Positions 50,779-59,500 of a stretch of DNA of 64,000 nucleotides are shown here, piece after piece (within the stretch, counting starts at the first letter, position 1; each line of letters opens with the position of its first letter). This DNA is from Streptomyces colonosanans. GTDB taxonomy: Bacteria; Actinomycetota; Actinomycetes; Streptomycetales; Streptomycetaceae. The notes beneath the pieces are model-generated. The model was given only the letters and a program-made list of their open reading frames with translations, was not told where the DNA came from and made no database searches. The position numbers and the translations under genes are program-made. The stretch lies in the NCBI RefSeq assembly GCF_001866645.1, contig NZ_MLYP01000085.1:1-64000 (forward strand). Reading direction: 5' to 3'.

Positions 50779-51498
50779 ATGGGCCACCTCAAGCAGCGCA
50801 ACCTCATCACCACCAGGGAGCGGCTGCGCGACCAGGTCGCCCACGCCCTGCGCGCCGCGCTGATCTCCGGCGAACTGCGCCCCGGCGAGGTCTACTCGGC
50901 GCCCGGCCTGGCCGAGGACTTCGGCATCTCCGCGACGCCGGTACGCGAGGCGATGCTCGACCTGGCACGCGAGGGCCTCGTCGAGCCGGTACGCAACAAG
51001 GGCTTCCGCGTCACCGAGGTCAACGAACGCGACCTCGACCAGTACACCGAGATCCGCACCCTGATCGAGGTCCCCATGATCGGCCGGATCACCCGCAGCG
51101 CCGCCCGCGAGGACCTGGAGGCGCTGCGTCCGGTGGCCGAGGACATCGTGCGCGCCGCGCGCGAGCACGACCTCATCGGCTATTTGGAGGCCGACCGTCA
51201 GTTCCATCTCTCCCTGCTCGCGCTCGCCGGAAACGACCGGCTCGTCGAAACCGTCGGCGACCTGCGTAAACGCTCACGCCTGTACGGACTGACCGCTCTG
51301 GACGAGCGCGACCAGCTGATCCCGTCCGCCGAAGAGCACATCGAGCTCCTTGACCTGATGGTCGCAGGTGACGCGAAGGGCGCCGAGAAGTGCGTCGCCC
51401 GCCACCTTGGGCACGTGCGTTCGCTATGGGCCATGGGCGAGCAGGAGCCGGAGCCGGCCGGGCGCACACCCAAGAGAAAGCTGAGCGCGGCCCGCTGA
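50779..51498 (+). CDS. GntR/FadR-family regulator of the operon
   Basis: A 239-residue winged-helix/FCD regulator: ERLRDQVAHALRAALISGEL, RPGEVYSAPGLAEDFGISAT, PVREAMLDLAREGLVEPVRN-KGFRV, then the all-helical FCD domain (YTEIRTLIEVPMIGRITRSA, YLEADRQFHLSLLALAGNDR, EEHIELLDLMVAGDAKGAEK). It lies at the 3' end of the hydroxyproline cluster and is the likely repressor responding to hydroxyproline or a degradation product. ATG at 50779 is used; an in-frame ATG at 50713 would add 22 residues covering an AT-rich, promoter-like stretch (ACATTGTACTCTGG). Confidence 0.83.
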   Translation: MGHLKQRNLITTRERLRDQVAHALRAALISGELRPGEVYSAPGLAEDFGISATPVREAMLDLAREGLVEPVRNKGFRVTEVNERDLDQYTEIRTLIEVPMIGRITRSAAREDLEALRPVAEDIVRAAREHDLIGYLEADRQFHLSLLALAGNDRLVETVGDLRKRSRLYGLTALDERDQLIPSAEEHIELLDLMVAGDAKGAEKCVARHLGHVRSLWAMGEQEPEPAGRTPKRKLSAAR

Positions 51499-51524
51499 GC
51501 CCGGTCCGGGGACGGGGGCAGAGG

Positions 51525-51715
51525 CTGTGTACAGGCGCACCCCGCCCTTGCGCGTGCCTCTTGGGGCGACGGCGTAGGCCATGGCCTCGTCCAGGAAGCC
51601 GACCTTGAGCCCGTCCAGGTCGTACTCCTCGACCAGGGCGCGGCGGTGTCCACCACGTGTTCGCGCACCTCGCGGGGGCGCGGGTCCAGGAGGCGGCAGC
51701 CCGGATGCCGCACCT
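51525..51715 (-). pseudogene. Alpha-galactosidase-like (GH36-type) fragment
   Basis: The reverse strand reads HPGCRLLDPRPREVREHVVD-TAA, then after a frame change near 51637 LVEEYDLDGLKVGFLDEAMA. This matches the L-D-P-x-x-P-x-V-R-x-H..D-x-x..Y-x-L-D-G-L-K-[VI]-D-F barrel strand of GH36/GH27-like alpha-galactosidases. The residue where the nucleophile Asp is expected is Gly here. Around 60 codons remain. Confidence 0.5.
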
Positions 51716-51908
51716 CGTGCGGTGCGAAGCGGGATCGGTTCCGGTACGCGACGGCGACGTCGTCACCGCGTACCGGAACTGGGCCCGCGGGTGGACGGTG
51801 ACGAGCCGCGAGGGCGAGCCGGCCCCCGGGGGCGGCGGTGTGCGGGTGGCTCGCCGGATCAGGCGCCGTTCTCAGGAGGCTCGTCGGGCCGTTCGGGACG
51901 TGCGCCGC

Positions 51909-52153
51909 TCACGCGGTGAACGCCTTGCCGTCCAGGGTCCAGTGCGGATCGGGGGTGATCCCCAGCGCGGCGTAGGCGTGGGCGGCAATGTCGGCGTGGC
52001 GGACTGCCGTCGGCGCCGAGTCGGAGGTGATGCCGGGCCCGCTGGCGGCCACCCAGGCGGTACGTTCCAGTTCGCTCCGGCCGCCGTGGCCCCCTTCGTC
52101 GCGGTGGCCGTGGTCGGTCACCACGATGATCGTCCACTCTTCGTCCGCGTGGC
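51909..52153 (-). pseudogene. C-terminal fragment of a phosphodiesterase (alkaline phosphatase fold)
   Basis: The reverse strand reads EEWTIIVVTDHGHRDEGGHG, GRSELERTAWVAASGPGITS, HADIAAHAYAALGITPDPHW-TLDGKAFTA-stop. The T-D-H-G-x-x-D-x-G-G-H-G motif holds late metal ligands of nucleotide pyrophosphatase/phosphodiesterase-type enzymes. The N-terminal two thirds are absent, cut where the plus-strand mannosidase fragment begins. Confidence 0.65.
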
Positions 52154-52164
52154 CGGGCCGGTCG

Positions 52165-53240
52165 CCCCGGTGTCCTCGGAGGGCGGCTTCGTCCTGGACA
52201 ACGGCCTGGTCCGGGTCGAGATCGACAGCCGCGGCCTCATCACCTCCGCGTACGACATCGGGGCCGGCCGCGAAGCCCTCGCCCCCGACGCCTGCGCCAA
52301 CCTGCTCCAGCTCCACCAGGACTTCCCCAACGAGTACGACGCCTGGGACATCGACGCCTTCTACCGCAACACGGTCCACAACCTCCTCGACGCCGAGTCC
52401 GTGAACGCCACGGCCACCGGCGTGAGGATCGTACGGACCTTCGGCAACTCAAGGATCGAGCAGCTGATTTCGCTGCGCGAAGGCTCCCGGCGCCTGGACA
52501 TCGACGCCGAGATCGACTGGCACGAGAAGGAGAAACTCCTCAAAGCCGCCTTCCCCCTGGACGTACGGGCCGATCACTCCAGCGCCGAGATCCCCTTCGG
52601 ACACGTTCAGCGGCCCACCCACACCAACACCAGCTGGGACGCCGCCAAGTTCGAGATCTGCGCACACCGCTTCCTGCACCTCGGTGAACGGGGATGGGGC
52701 GCGGCGGTGGTCAATGACTCGACGTACGGACACGAGGTCACCCGCGACGTACGCGCAGACGGCGGCACCACCACCACCGTCCGGCTCTCCCTGCTCCGAG
52801 CCCCCCGCTTCCCCGACCCGGAGGCCGATCAGGGCCACCACCGGCTGCGGTACGGCTTCGTGGTCGGAGCCGACATCGCCGACGCCGTGCGCGAGGGCTA
52901 CCATTTCAACCTGCCGGAACGAGCTGTCCCCGGTTCGGCGGAGGTCGCACCACTGGTCGCCACGGACAGCGAGGCGGTCGTCATCGAGGCGGTCAAGCTC
53001 GCCGACAACCGGTCGGGAGATGTCGTCGTACGCCTCTACGAAGCCCACGGTGGACGCGCACAGGCACTGCTGACCACCGGTTTCCCGGTGGAGTCGGTGG
53101 TGGTCACCGACCTGCTGGAACGCGCGTCGGAAGGGCACGAGAACACGGATGCGGTGCAGTCGGGAGCCCGGCACGTGCGCCTGACGCTGCGCCCGTTCCA
53201 GATCCTGACCCTCCGGCTGACGCCCCAGACCGGACATTGA
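52165..53240 (+). pseudogene. Alpha-mannosidase (GH38) C-terminal part
   Basis: About 358 codons of the GH38 C-terminal beta-sandwich: SSEGGFVLDNGLVRVEIDSR, GLITSAYDIGAGREALAPDA, NEYDAWDIDAFYRNTVHNLL, EQLISLREGSRRLDIDAEID, WHEKEKLLKAAFPLDVRADH, SAEIPFGHVQRPTHTNTSWD, GWGAAVVNDSTYGHEVTRDV and FQILTLRLTPQTGH-stop. The catalytic N-terminal barrel with the nucleophile Asp is missing, so it cannot be active. The frame stays open upstream only through unrelated DNA antisense to the phosphodiesterase fragment. Confidence 0.8.
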
Positions 53241-53534
53241 CCGGGGCGCCGCCACGCAGGAATCCGCAGGGGCGGCCGGACCATTGCGGAGTCAAGGGCC
53301 CGATGGCCATTCGGGCACTGGATGTCCGATGTGGAATGGCGAGAGGGTGTATTGCCTGTTCCGATGCTCGGGGGGTGGCGGGTTCAAGAGAACGCGCGCG
53401 GCGAGTTTGTCGGGGGTGAGTTCGGCGTGCCTCGACTTCGTGTGGCCGAGCTCAGAGGACCTGAGGTGGTTGCCGCAGGCCCGGTGCGCCACTTCGCACC
53501 GGACCTGCGGCTCGGTCTCACCTCGTTGAGACCG

Positions 53535-54989
53535 TCACCCCTCCGGCTTCTGCGAGTCCACGCCCGAGCGTGCCTTCTCCCACAGGCCCCGGGTGAAATC
53601 GGGGATCGGCTGGGGCGTGCCGTTCGCCTTGATCGATGCATGGCTGAGCGGCACCGGCGATGTCCAGGTCGCCGCGTCGTACACATCGAAGTCGGGCACC
53701 AGGCCGAGCCGCATGCACTGCATCAGGCGGAACACCATGATGTAGTCCATACCACCGTGCCCGCCGGGCGGGTTGGAGTGCTCCTTCCACAGCCAGTGAT
53801 CCCAGTCAGCGTACTTCGAGAAGTCGCCCCAGTTGTCGTTGGTGTGGTCTGGCTCTATATAGATGCGCTCGGGGTAGTCCTCGAAGACACCCTTCGTGCC
53901 GCCGAGGCTGTTGATCCGCGAGTAGGGGTGTGGTGTGGAGACATCGTGCTCCAGCCGGATCACGCGCCCCTTCGCCGTCTGGACGAGGCTGATCGTGCGG
54001 TCGCTCTCGATGTACGTCTCCTTCCAGCTCGGGTCGCCGTGCGGCATCTTGGCCTCGCGGTACTCGGCGAGCCCCAACGAGGGCGTCCCGAAGCTGGAGA
54101 TGTGCGTGACGCGGTCACCACGGTTGATGTCCATGTAGTTGGCGACCGGGCCGAACCCGTGATTCGGGTAGAGGTCGCCGCGCAGCCGTGTGTGCCACAG
54201 CCGCCGCCACGGACCCTCGTAGTAGTGCGGATCGAACATCAGACCGCGCAGATCGTGGATGTACGCGCCGGCGCCGTGCAGCAGCCGCCCGAACTTCCCG
54301 GCGTGCGCCATGCGCAGCACCCGCATCTCATTGCGGCCGTAGCAGCAGTTCTCCAACTGCATGCAGTGCCGTCGCGTGCGCTCGGACAGGTCGACCAGCT
54401 CCCACAGCTGATCGAGCCGGAGGGCGATTGGGCACTCCACACCGACGTGCTTTCCGTTCAGCATCGCCGTCTTCGCCATCTCGAAGTGCCAGTCCCACGG
54501 CGTCGCCACGTACACGAAGTCGATGTCGCCGCGCTTGCACAGATTCTCGAAGTCGTCTTCGCCCTTCGTGTACGTCGCGGGCGCAGGCTGGCCCGCGTCC
54601 GACACCTTCTTCGCGGCTCTCGCGGTCTTCTCCTTGACCGGATCGCACAGAGCGACGACCTGGACGCCGGGCATCGCCAGAAACAGGTCGACCATGCCGT
54701 CGCCGCGGTTGCCGAGCCCGATCATGCCGACCCGCACGGTTCCGCGTCGTTCGAACGGCACCCCGATCATCGTCTCGCCCTTGCGAGCGGGTGCCGCGTC
54801 GGTGGCCTGGCCGGCGGCGGGAGAGGCCGCACCCCCGGCGCGGTCGGCGGCGTCGGCGTGTGCCGTACCACCGGTCAACGCGCCGAGGCCGAGGCCCGCT
54901 CCGGCGACGCCGACACCACGCAGCATCGCGCGCCGGGAGTAGCCGTCGGCGGAGTCATCAGGGACCGGTGTCGCGTTCTCGTCGTGCAT
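53535..54989 (-). CDS. Tat-exported Gfo/Idh/MocA protein, GH109-like
   Basis: A 484-residue protein with a twin-arginine signal (SRRAMLRGVGVAGAGLGLGA). The Rossmann domain follows (VRVGMIGLGNRGDGMVDLFL, VQVVALCDPVKEKTARAAKK, IDFVYVATPWDWHFEMAKTA, MLNGKHVGVECPIALRLDQL) and then the substrate domain (CMQLENCCYGRNEMRVLRMA, GDLYPNHGFGPVANYMDINR). The pattern is that of GH109 NAD-dependent alpha-N-acetylgalactosaminidases, where the H of the NHGFGP segment acts in catalysis. It is secreted with bound NAD. The downstream neighbourhood of broken mannosidase and galactosidase genes suggests a former glycan-degradation locus. Confidence 0.8.
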   Translation of the reverse strand: MHDENATPVPDDSADGYSRRAMLRGVGVAGAGLGLGALTGGTAHADAADRAGGAASPAAGQATDAAPARKGETMIGVPFERRGTVRVGMIGLGNRGDGMVDLFLAMPGVQVVALCDPVKEKTARAAKKVSDAGQPAPATYTKGEDDFENLCKRGDIDFVYVATPWDWHFEMAKTAMLNGKHVGVECPIALRLDQLWELVDLSERTRRHCMQLENCCYGRNEMRVLRMAHAGKFGRLLHGAGAYIHDLRGLMFDPHYYEGPWRRLWHTRLRGDLYPNHGFGPVANYMDINRGDRVTHISSFGTPSLGLAEYREAKMPHGDPSWKETYIESDRTISLVQTAKGRVIRLEHDVSTPHPYSRINSLGGTKGVFEDYPERIYIEPDHTNDNWGDFSKYADWDHWLWKEHSNPPGGHGGMDYIMVFRLMQCMRLGLVPDFDVYDAATWTSPVPLSHASIKANGTPQPIPDFTRGLWEKARSGVDSQKPEG

Positions 54990-55014
54990 CGGACCTCCGT
55001 CGCTGGATGGGTTC

Positions 55015-55030
55015 GCTGCAAACGGTTGCC
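55015..55030. promoter_or_regulatory. LacI-type operator-like sequence
   Basis: GCTGCAAACGGTTGCC contains the near-palindrome GCAAAC/GGTTGC with a central CG, as in LacI/CcpA-like operators that control sugar-degradation genes. It lies 26 bases upstream of the GH109-like start. No LacI gene is visible nearby. Confidence 0.35.
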
Positions 55031-55212
55031 ACCCTGCGGGAGGTACGACGGATACTCAAGAGGTAGGACCGTTGTACTTTCAGGCCTCGTCGCCTAGTGC
55101 GTGGTGGTCGGGCAGTGCCGAGTGGTGCTGTGGAGATGTCGAGATCTCACCGTTGGTTCCGACTCTCGGGTGAACGGTGCCCACAAGCGCCGCAGCCAAA
55201 GATCGAGAGGGC

Positions 55213-56325
55213 ATGAACATCATGCAGAAGCTTGTACAACAGGCCATTGACCAGCTGGTGGAGTCGGGCGCCGAGCTGGGTGTCCAGGTCGCGGTGTACC
55301 AGCACGGTGAGCTGGTGGTGGACGCGGTGGCGGGCGTCGCCGATCCGGACAGCGGCCGTCCGGTCACCCCGGACATCCCGTTCTACAGCGCCTCCACCGG
55401 CAAGGGTGTGACTGCGACGGTGGTGCACGCCCTCGCAGACCGCGGCGCCCTTGACTATGACACGCCGATCGTGGAGCTCTGGCCCGAGTTCGGCGCCCAC
55501 GGCAAGAACAAGGCGACCATCCGCCACGCGCTGACCCACTCCATCGGCGTCCCGGCAGTGCCGTCCGACCTCACGGTGCAGGACCTGGCTGATTGGGACA
55601 GGATGTGTGCCCTGATCGCCGGCTCCGAGCCCTGGTGGGAGCCCGGGACCAAGACCGGCTACCACGCGATGACCTGGGGCTTCGTGATGGGCGAAATCGT
55701 CCGCCGGGCCACCGACAAGCCGATCTCGCAAGTACTCAGGCAGGAGGTGGCGGCTCCGCTGGGCATCGTCGACGAGCTGTTCTTCGGCGTCCCGGAGTCC
55801 GAGCTCGGCCGGCTCGCCCGACTCGAGGAGGCGCCCGGTACCGCCGCGATGATGGCAGCGGTGCCCGCCGACATGCCGATGCTCAAGGCCACGCCGCCCG
55901 CCGTGACCCCCAGCGCCAAATACGGCAACAACCCCGTGGTGCTGACTTCGGACATTCCCTCGGGCGGCACGATGTCCGCCCGCGCGGTGGCCAGGATGTA
56001 CGCCGCGCTGCTTGGTGAGGTGGATGGTGTCCGGCTGGTCTCGGACGAGCGGTTGCGTGAGGTCACAGCCCTGGCCACGGCCGATGTCGACCAAATGGTC
56101 GGCTTCCCGATGCCGCGCGCGCTGGGCTACAACCTCGGCCGGCCCGGAGCCAACCCGCAGGAGACGCTGAGCGTTTTCGGCATGCCCGGCATGGGAGGCA
56201 GCGCGGCGTATGCCGACACTGCGACCGGCATTTCCTTCGCGCTGACCAAGAACCGTTTCTTCCCTGGTCCTTCCGCCGCGGTCGATCAGATCAGCGAGCT
56301 GGTCGCGAAGGCCGCCACCGGCTGA
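55213..56325 (+). CDS. Beta-lactamase-fold serine hydrolase (class C/EstB-like)
   Basis: A 370-residue cytosolic protein: VESGAELGVQVAVYQHGELV, VDAVAGVADPDSGRPVTPDI, then the nucleophile motif FYSASTGKGVTA (S61-x-x-K64), TGYHAMTWGFVMGEIVRRAT (catalytic Tyr in YHA), and a late GMPGMGGSAAYADTATGISF in place of the KTG/HxG strand. This is the esterase EstB/LACTB-like group that hydrolyses esters or small amides. No signal peptide, so it is not a periplasmic beta-lactamase. ATG at 55213 follows GAGAGGG; a GTG at 55177 is possible. Confidence 0.83.
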   Translation: MNIMQKLVQQAIDQLVESGAELGVQVAVYQHGELVVDAVAGVADPDSGRPVTPDIPFYSASTGKGVTATVVHALADRGALDYDTPIVELWPEFGAHGKNKATIRHALTHSIGVPAVPSDLTVQDLADWDRMCALIAGSEPWWEPGTKTGYHAMTWGFVMGEIVRRATDKPISQVLRQEVAAPLGIVDELFFGVPESELGRLARLEEAPGTAAMMAAVPADMPMLKATPPAVTPSAKYGNNPVVLTSDIPSGGTMSARAVARMYAALLGEVDGVRLVSDERLREVTALATADVDQMVGFPMPRALGYNLGRPGANPQETLSVFGMPGMGGSAAYADTATGISFALTKNRFFPGPSAAVDQISELVAKAATG

Positions 56326-56542
56326 GACTCTCCGGTCGGGCCCGGCTGCGGCCAGGCGGTGCGGGCACGGCCGGTCAGCCTCTGGGGCAGTGAGGTCTAG
56401 GTGGACTCGGCAGGTGTGGGCATGGCAGGCATCCTGCCCGATCTGGATGACGTGTCCGGTGGATGGGCTGTTCGCGGTGGCCGTCGTGGATACGGAAGCC
56501 TGCCGCTGTCCTGATCCACTTCTTGCGATCGGCCTGTCTGCC

Positions 56543-56873
56543 ATGCCCGTTGCCGCCGCCCGCTCGATCTCTGTGACCGCTGCCCAACGCAAGTCGAAGA
56601 AGGCGGCCTGGGGCCACCGAAGTGAGTACCGGGCGCGGGTGCGCGCGCAGATCGTGCGGCTGGCCGCACGCGGCTGGGCCAACGCGCGCACCGCCCGGCA
56701 GGTCGGGGTGCACCTGGACACCGTGCGGATGGGGCGAGGCCGGTTCGCCGAGCACCGGCCGGCCGGGTTGGCAGATCGCCGCCGCTCGGGACGCCCGAGC
56801 GCCATCACGCCGCTGCAGCGGGCTCAGGTCACCGCGAGGACCTGCCAGTTGCCCGCCGAGAGCGGCGTGCCCC
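56543..56873 (+). pseudogene. IS630-type transposase N-terminal fragment
   Basis: From ATG at 56543: SISVTAAQRKSKKAAWGHRS, EYRARVRAQIVRLAARGWAN, ARTARQVGVHLDTVRMGRGR, FAEHRPAGLADRRRSGRPSA, ITPLQRAQVTARTCQLPAES-GVPL. This is the paired helix-turn-helix N-terminus of IS630 transposases (with G in place of the usual W of VRTWRGRF). The catalytic domain is absent: the similarity ends exactly at the stop of the reverse-strand DUF1707 gene. Confidence 0.7.
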
Positions 56874-57416
56874 TCAACGCCGGGCATGGCGGATCTTCAA
56901 TCGTCCGAATCCCATGGTCCCAGAGATTCGGATCTTCGGCCCGCCGGCGCGGGAATGCCGCGGGGTCTTGTAGTGCAGGTCCTTCCACCCAGTGCGCAAA
57001 CCCTCGACGTCAACGACCGCGTCGCGGGGCACCGTGATTCCGGCCCCGCCGGTTCCGAGTTGCAGCTCTATGTCGATGACCGGATGCTCGATGATCGCCC
57101 GGGACAGATCCAGGCGCACCCTTCCAAAGGCGGACTCGGCCTTGAGGACTCGAGGTACCCGCCATACGCCGCGCCGCTGGATCCGTCCGCTGGCGGCGGC
57201 AATGGTCGACGTGGTGTCCGGGCGCTCCTCTGGGAGTGAGGCCAGAGCCGACACGAGCTCGCCATGTGCCTTGGCAGTGAGCACCTGGTGGAGACGTTCG
57301 TCCAACTCCTCGTGCGAGATGAGCCGTTCGGCGTACGCCTCCTGCAGGCGCTGCACGGCCGTATCGCGGTCGTCTTCGCCGATCAGTGGCGGCGAGTCTT
57401 CCGGTAAGGGGGTCAC
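56874..57416 (-). CDS. DUF1707 domain protein
   Basis: A 180-residue protein: the DUF1707 N-terminal helix pair (IGEDDRDTAVQRLQEAYAER, LISHEELDERLHQVLTAKAH) and a beta-rich C-terminal LiaF/DUF2154-like part (GRVRLDLSRAIIEHPVIDIE, LQLGTGGAGITVPRDAVVDV, EGLRTGWKDLHYKTP, ISGTMGFGRLKIRHARR). No membrane segment is present, so it is probably cytosolic. The start is GTG at 57416. Such proteins are common in actinobacteria and may take part in envelope-stress sensing, by analogy with LiaF. Confidence 0.82.
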   Translation of the reverse strand: MTPLPEDSPPLIGEDDRDTAVQRLQEAYAERLISHEELDERLHQVLTAKAHGELVSALASLPEERPDTTSTIAAASGRIQRRGVWRVPRVLKAESAFGRVRLDLSRAIIEHPVIDIELQLGTGGAGITVPRDAVVDVEGLRTGWKDLHYKTPRHSRAGGPKIRISGTMGFGRLKIRHARR

Positions 57417-57714
57417 CGTTTCACCCTACTGCCGGCTGGCGATACGAACGCGCCAAGGCCCGTAGCGGGCAAGGCAGGCATCCGATGGGGAGGCCGACCG
57501 CTCGTCATCATGGCCTTGATCGTCCAACCCCGCGAAGGGCTTTTCGCTGTCGACGTGCCGGGCCTGCGGGACTCCGGTGAACTGCGCGGACCGTCCGCCG
57601 GGGCCTGCCGCGTCGACCGCTCCGCAGCCGCTCGAGACTCCTCCGCCTTGTCGACCGCGTCTACCGGCAGGGCTCGTACAGCGGTCAAGGATTCAGCCTG
57701 TTCTTGCGAGCAAC

Positions 57715-57734
57715 CCCGGGCGTTCACGCCCGGG
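57715..57734. repeat. Left-end hairpin of the TnpB element
   Basis: CCCGGGCG and CGCCCGGG with a TTCA loop. In IS200/IS605 elements such imperfect palindromes near the ends are recognised by the Y1 transposase TnpA. Confidence 0.75.
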
Positions 57735-57936
57735 AGGAATCGCATCTGGTGGTGGCGGTGCGGAGCACCGCGGATTCGGGCCGGAGGCGAGACAGGGCCG
57801 CGAAGCGGCCAGGTGACGGCCCGGCGGAGCCGGGCCGCGCTGGCGCTGTGGCCGTGGGACGGGGGCTGGTCGCTCGTTCGGGTGAGGGGAGGGCAACGCG
57901 TGGTGGCTGTCCGTACGGGTGTGTACGTTCATGGTC

Positions 57937-59109
57937 ATGAAGTTGGTGGTGCGCATCAAACTCCTGCCGACGCCCGTGCAGGCGGCGGCACTTGAGGCGA
58001 CCCTGTATGCCTGCAACGAGGCCGCCACCTGGGCCGCCCATGTCGCCTTCGATGAGAAGACGGCCAAGCCCCTGGCTCTGCGCAAGCACACCTACCAGCA
58101 GATCAAGACCCGGTGGAATCTGGGTGCGCAGGCCGCCCAGCATGCGATCAAGAAGACCTGCGACGCCTACATCACGCTGCGCGCCAACCTCCGTAACGGA
58201 AACTACGGCAAGCCCGGCTCCCAGCGGTACGAGAAGGCGGCCGGCAAGCCGGTCACCTTCCGAGCGGACGCTGCGCAGCCCTATGACGACCGGATGCTGT
58301 CCTGGCAGCACGAGCAGCGTACGGTGTCGATCTGGACCACGGTCGGGCGGATGAAGAACGTCGCGTTCACCGGCGAGCCGGGGCAGCTTGCGGTGGTGGC
58401 CGCGCACCGCAAAGGTGAGTCCGATCTGCTGTGCCGGGGCGGGCAGTGGTATCTGCTGGTGACCTGCGACATCGCCGAGGCCGATGGGAACGCACGCCCG
58501 GTGGGGTTCGTCGGGGTGGACCTGGGCATCGTCAACATCGCCACCACCTCCACCGGCAAGCGGCACTGCGGGCGCCGCCTGAACCGGCGCCGTGAAGCGG
58601 ACCGGAAGCTGCGCACCAAGCTGCAGAAGAAGAACACCAAGTCCGCCAAGCGGCGGGCGAAGAAGCATGCGGGCAAGGAGAAACGGCGGGCCCGCGACAT
58701 CAACCACAAGATCAGCAAGCGCATCGTGACGGAGGCTCAACGCATCGGTCGCGGGATCGCCCTGGAGGATCTGGTCGGTATTCGTGAGCGGGCACGGCTG
58801 AGAAAGCCCCAGCGCGTCACGCTGCACTCCTGGTCGTTTCACCAGCTCGGCGCGTTCATCGCCTACAAGGCGAAACGCGCCGGGGTCCCCGTAGTGTATG
58901 TCAATCCGGCGTACACCAGCCGGGAATGCTCCTGCTGTCACCACATCGAGAAAGCCAATCGGCCCTCTCAGGCCGTGTTCGTGTGCCGGTCGTGCGGCTT
59001 TGCTGAGCACGCCGACCGCAACTCGTCCCACAACATCAGCCACCGCGGCTGGTACGCGTGGGTCCGCGGGGCCGAGTCACAGGCCCCTGCCCTCACCCTC
59101 ATCGCCTGA
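57937..59109 (+). CDS. tnpB: TnpB RNA-guided nuclease (IS605 family)
   Basis: The 390-residue protein starts MKLVVRIKLLPTPVQAAALE. The helical recognition lobe is followed by the split RuvC nuclease: D195 in FVGVDLGIVNIATTSTGK, E277 in GIALEDLVGIRERARLRK, and D360 in FAEHADRNSSHNIS. A zinc finger formed by C331, C334, C350 and C353 (RECSCCHHIEKA..FVCRSCGF) lies between. All three catalytic acids are present, so the nuclease could be active, guided by an omega-RNA from the element's right end. ATG at 57931 is an alternative start. Homologues cut the donor site to promote element retention. Confidence 0.92.
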   Translation: MKLVVRIKLLPTPVQAAALEATLYACNEAATWAAHVAFDEKTAKPLALRKHTYQQIKTRWNLGAQAAQHAIKKTCDAYITLRANLRNGNYGKPGSQRYEKAAGKPVTFRADAAQPYDDRMLSWQHEQRTVSIWTTVGRMKNVAFTGEPGQLAVVAAHRKGESDLLCRGGQWYLLVTCDIAEADGNARPVGFVGVDLGIVNIATTSTGKRHCGRRLNRRREADRKLRTKLQKKNTKSAKRRAKKHAGKEKRRARDINHKISKRIVTEAQRIGRGIALEDLVGIRERARLRKPQRVTLHSWSFHQLGAFIAYKAKRAGVPVVYVNPAYTSRECSCCHHIEKANRPSQAVFVCRSCGFAEHADRNSSHNISHRGWYAWVRGAESQAPALTLIA

Positions 59110-59210
59110 CGGCGACACCTCGAGATGTGAGAGCTGGACGCGGCCGGGTTCACCGAAGCCATCGGTGAACCCGAGCAGCAAGCCCGGGAATTCATTCCCG
59201 GGTAGTTGAC
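59110..59210 (+). ncRNA. Right end and probable omega-RNA (reRNA) scaffold
   Basis: Directly after tnpB come two stable hairpins: GGGTTCACCGA/TCGGTGAACCC (59146-59172) and CCCGGGAA-TTCA-TTCCCGGG (59183-59202). TnpB guides are transcribed from the 3' part of tnpB through the right end, and the guide is the flanking host sequence just beyond it (from about 59211, CTGAGACCGA). Exact 5' and 3' ends cannot be read by eye. Confidence 0.55.
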
Positions 59211-59500
59211 CTGAGACCGAGGTGGGCGCTCCACAGCAAGCCAGCTCGGCTGGCAGCTTCGGCTATGAGGGCCGCCAGCTCGGGCCTGTCGGGCACAGGG
59301 AAAGAGACGTACGCGCCGCGACCGCCGGCAGTCGGCCTGCCATATGCCTTCGCCGCAAGATGCCCGTCCGCGAGAAGTCGGACGTTGATCGTGGTGAGAG
59401 TGAACTCCTCACCGCGCCGGGTGTCCGTCCAACGGAGAGCCTCCGGGATCGAGACGTTGATGGCCAGGGCACTTACGTCAACGGTCACTTCGCTGCTCAT
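59192..59500 (-). CDS. Hypothetical protein with IS-derived C-terminus
   Basis: A 102-residue protein: MSSEVTVDVSALAINVSIPE, ALRWTDTRRGEEFTLTTINV, RLLADGHLAAKAYGRPTAGG, RGAYVSFPVPDRPELAALIA, EAASRAGLLWSAHLGLR, then STTRE-stop. No family recognised, but composition is protein-like. Its last five codons and stop lie inside the right-end hairpin of the TnpB element, so the element inserted into or at the 3' end of this gene and supplied a new terminus. Start at 59500; upstream in-frame codons are weak. Confidence 0.55.
   Translation of the reverse strand: MSSEVTVDVSALAINVSIPEALRWTDTRRGEEFTLTTINVRLLADGHLAAKAYGRPTAGGRGAYVSFPVPDRPELAALIAEAASRAGLLWSAHLGLRSTTRE

Larger units (their letters stand above)
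57700..59210 (+). mobile_element. TnpB-only IS605/IS1341-type element
   Basis: The element comprises a left-end hairpin (57715-57734), a complete tnpB (57937-59109) and a right end with two hairpins (59146-59172 and 59183-59202). Left- and right-end hairpins share the CCCGGG..TTCA..CCCGGG design. There is no tnpA, so it depends on a transposase in trans. Boundaries are approximate: the left lies near TTCTTGCGAG, and the right near GTAGTTGAC, where the reverse-strand gene's conserved sequence resumes. Confidence 0.75.

Noticed and set aside
53292..53492. Reverse-strand frame (HLRSSELGHTKSRHAELTPD and following) in the gap before the GH109-like gene
   Set aside because: Composition is somewhat protein-like, but there is no start signal, no recognised family and no conserved context; too weak to list as a gene.
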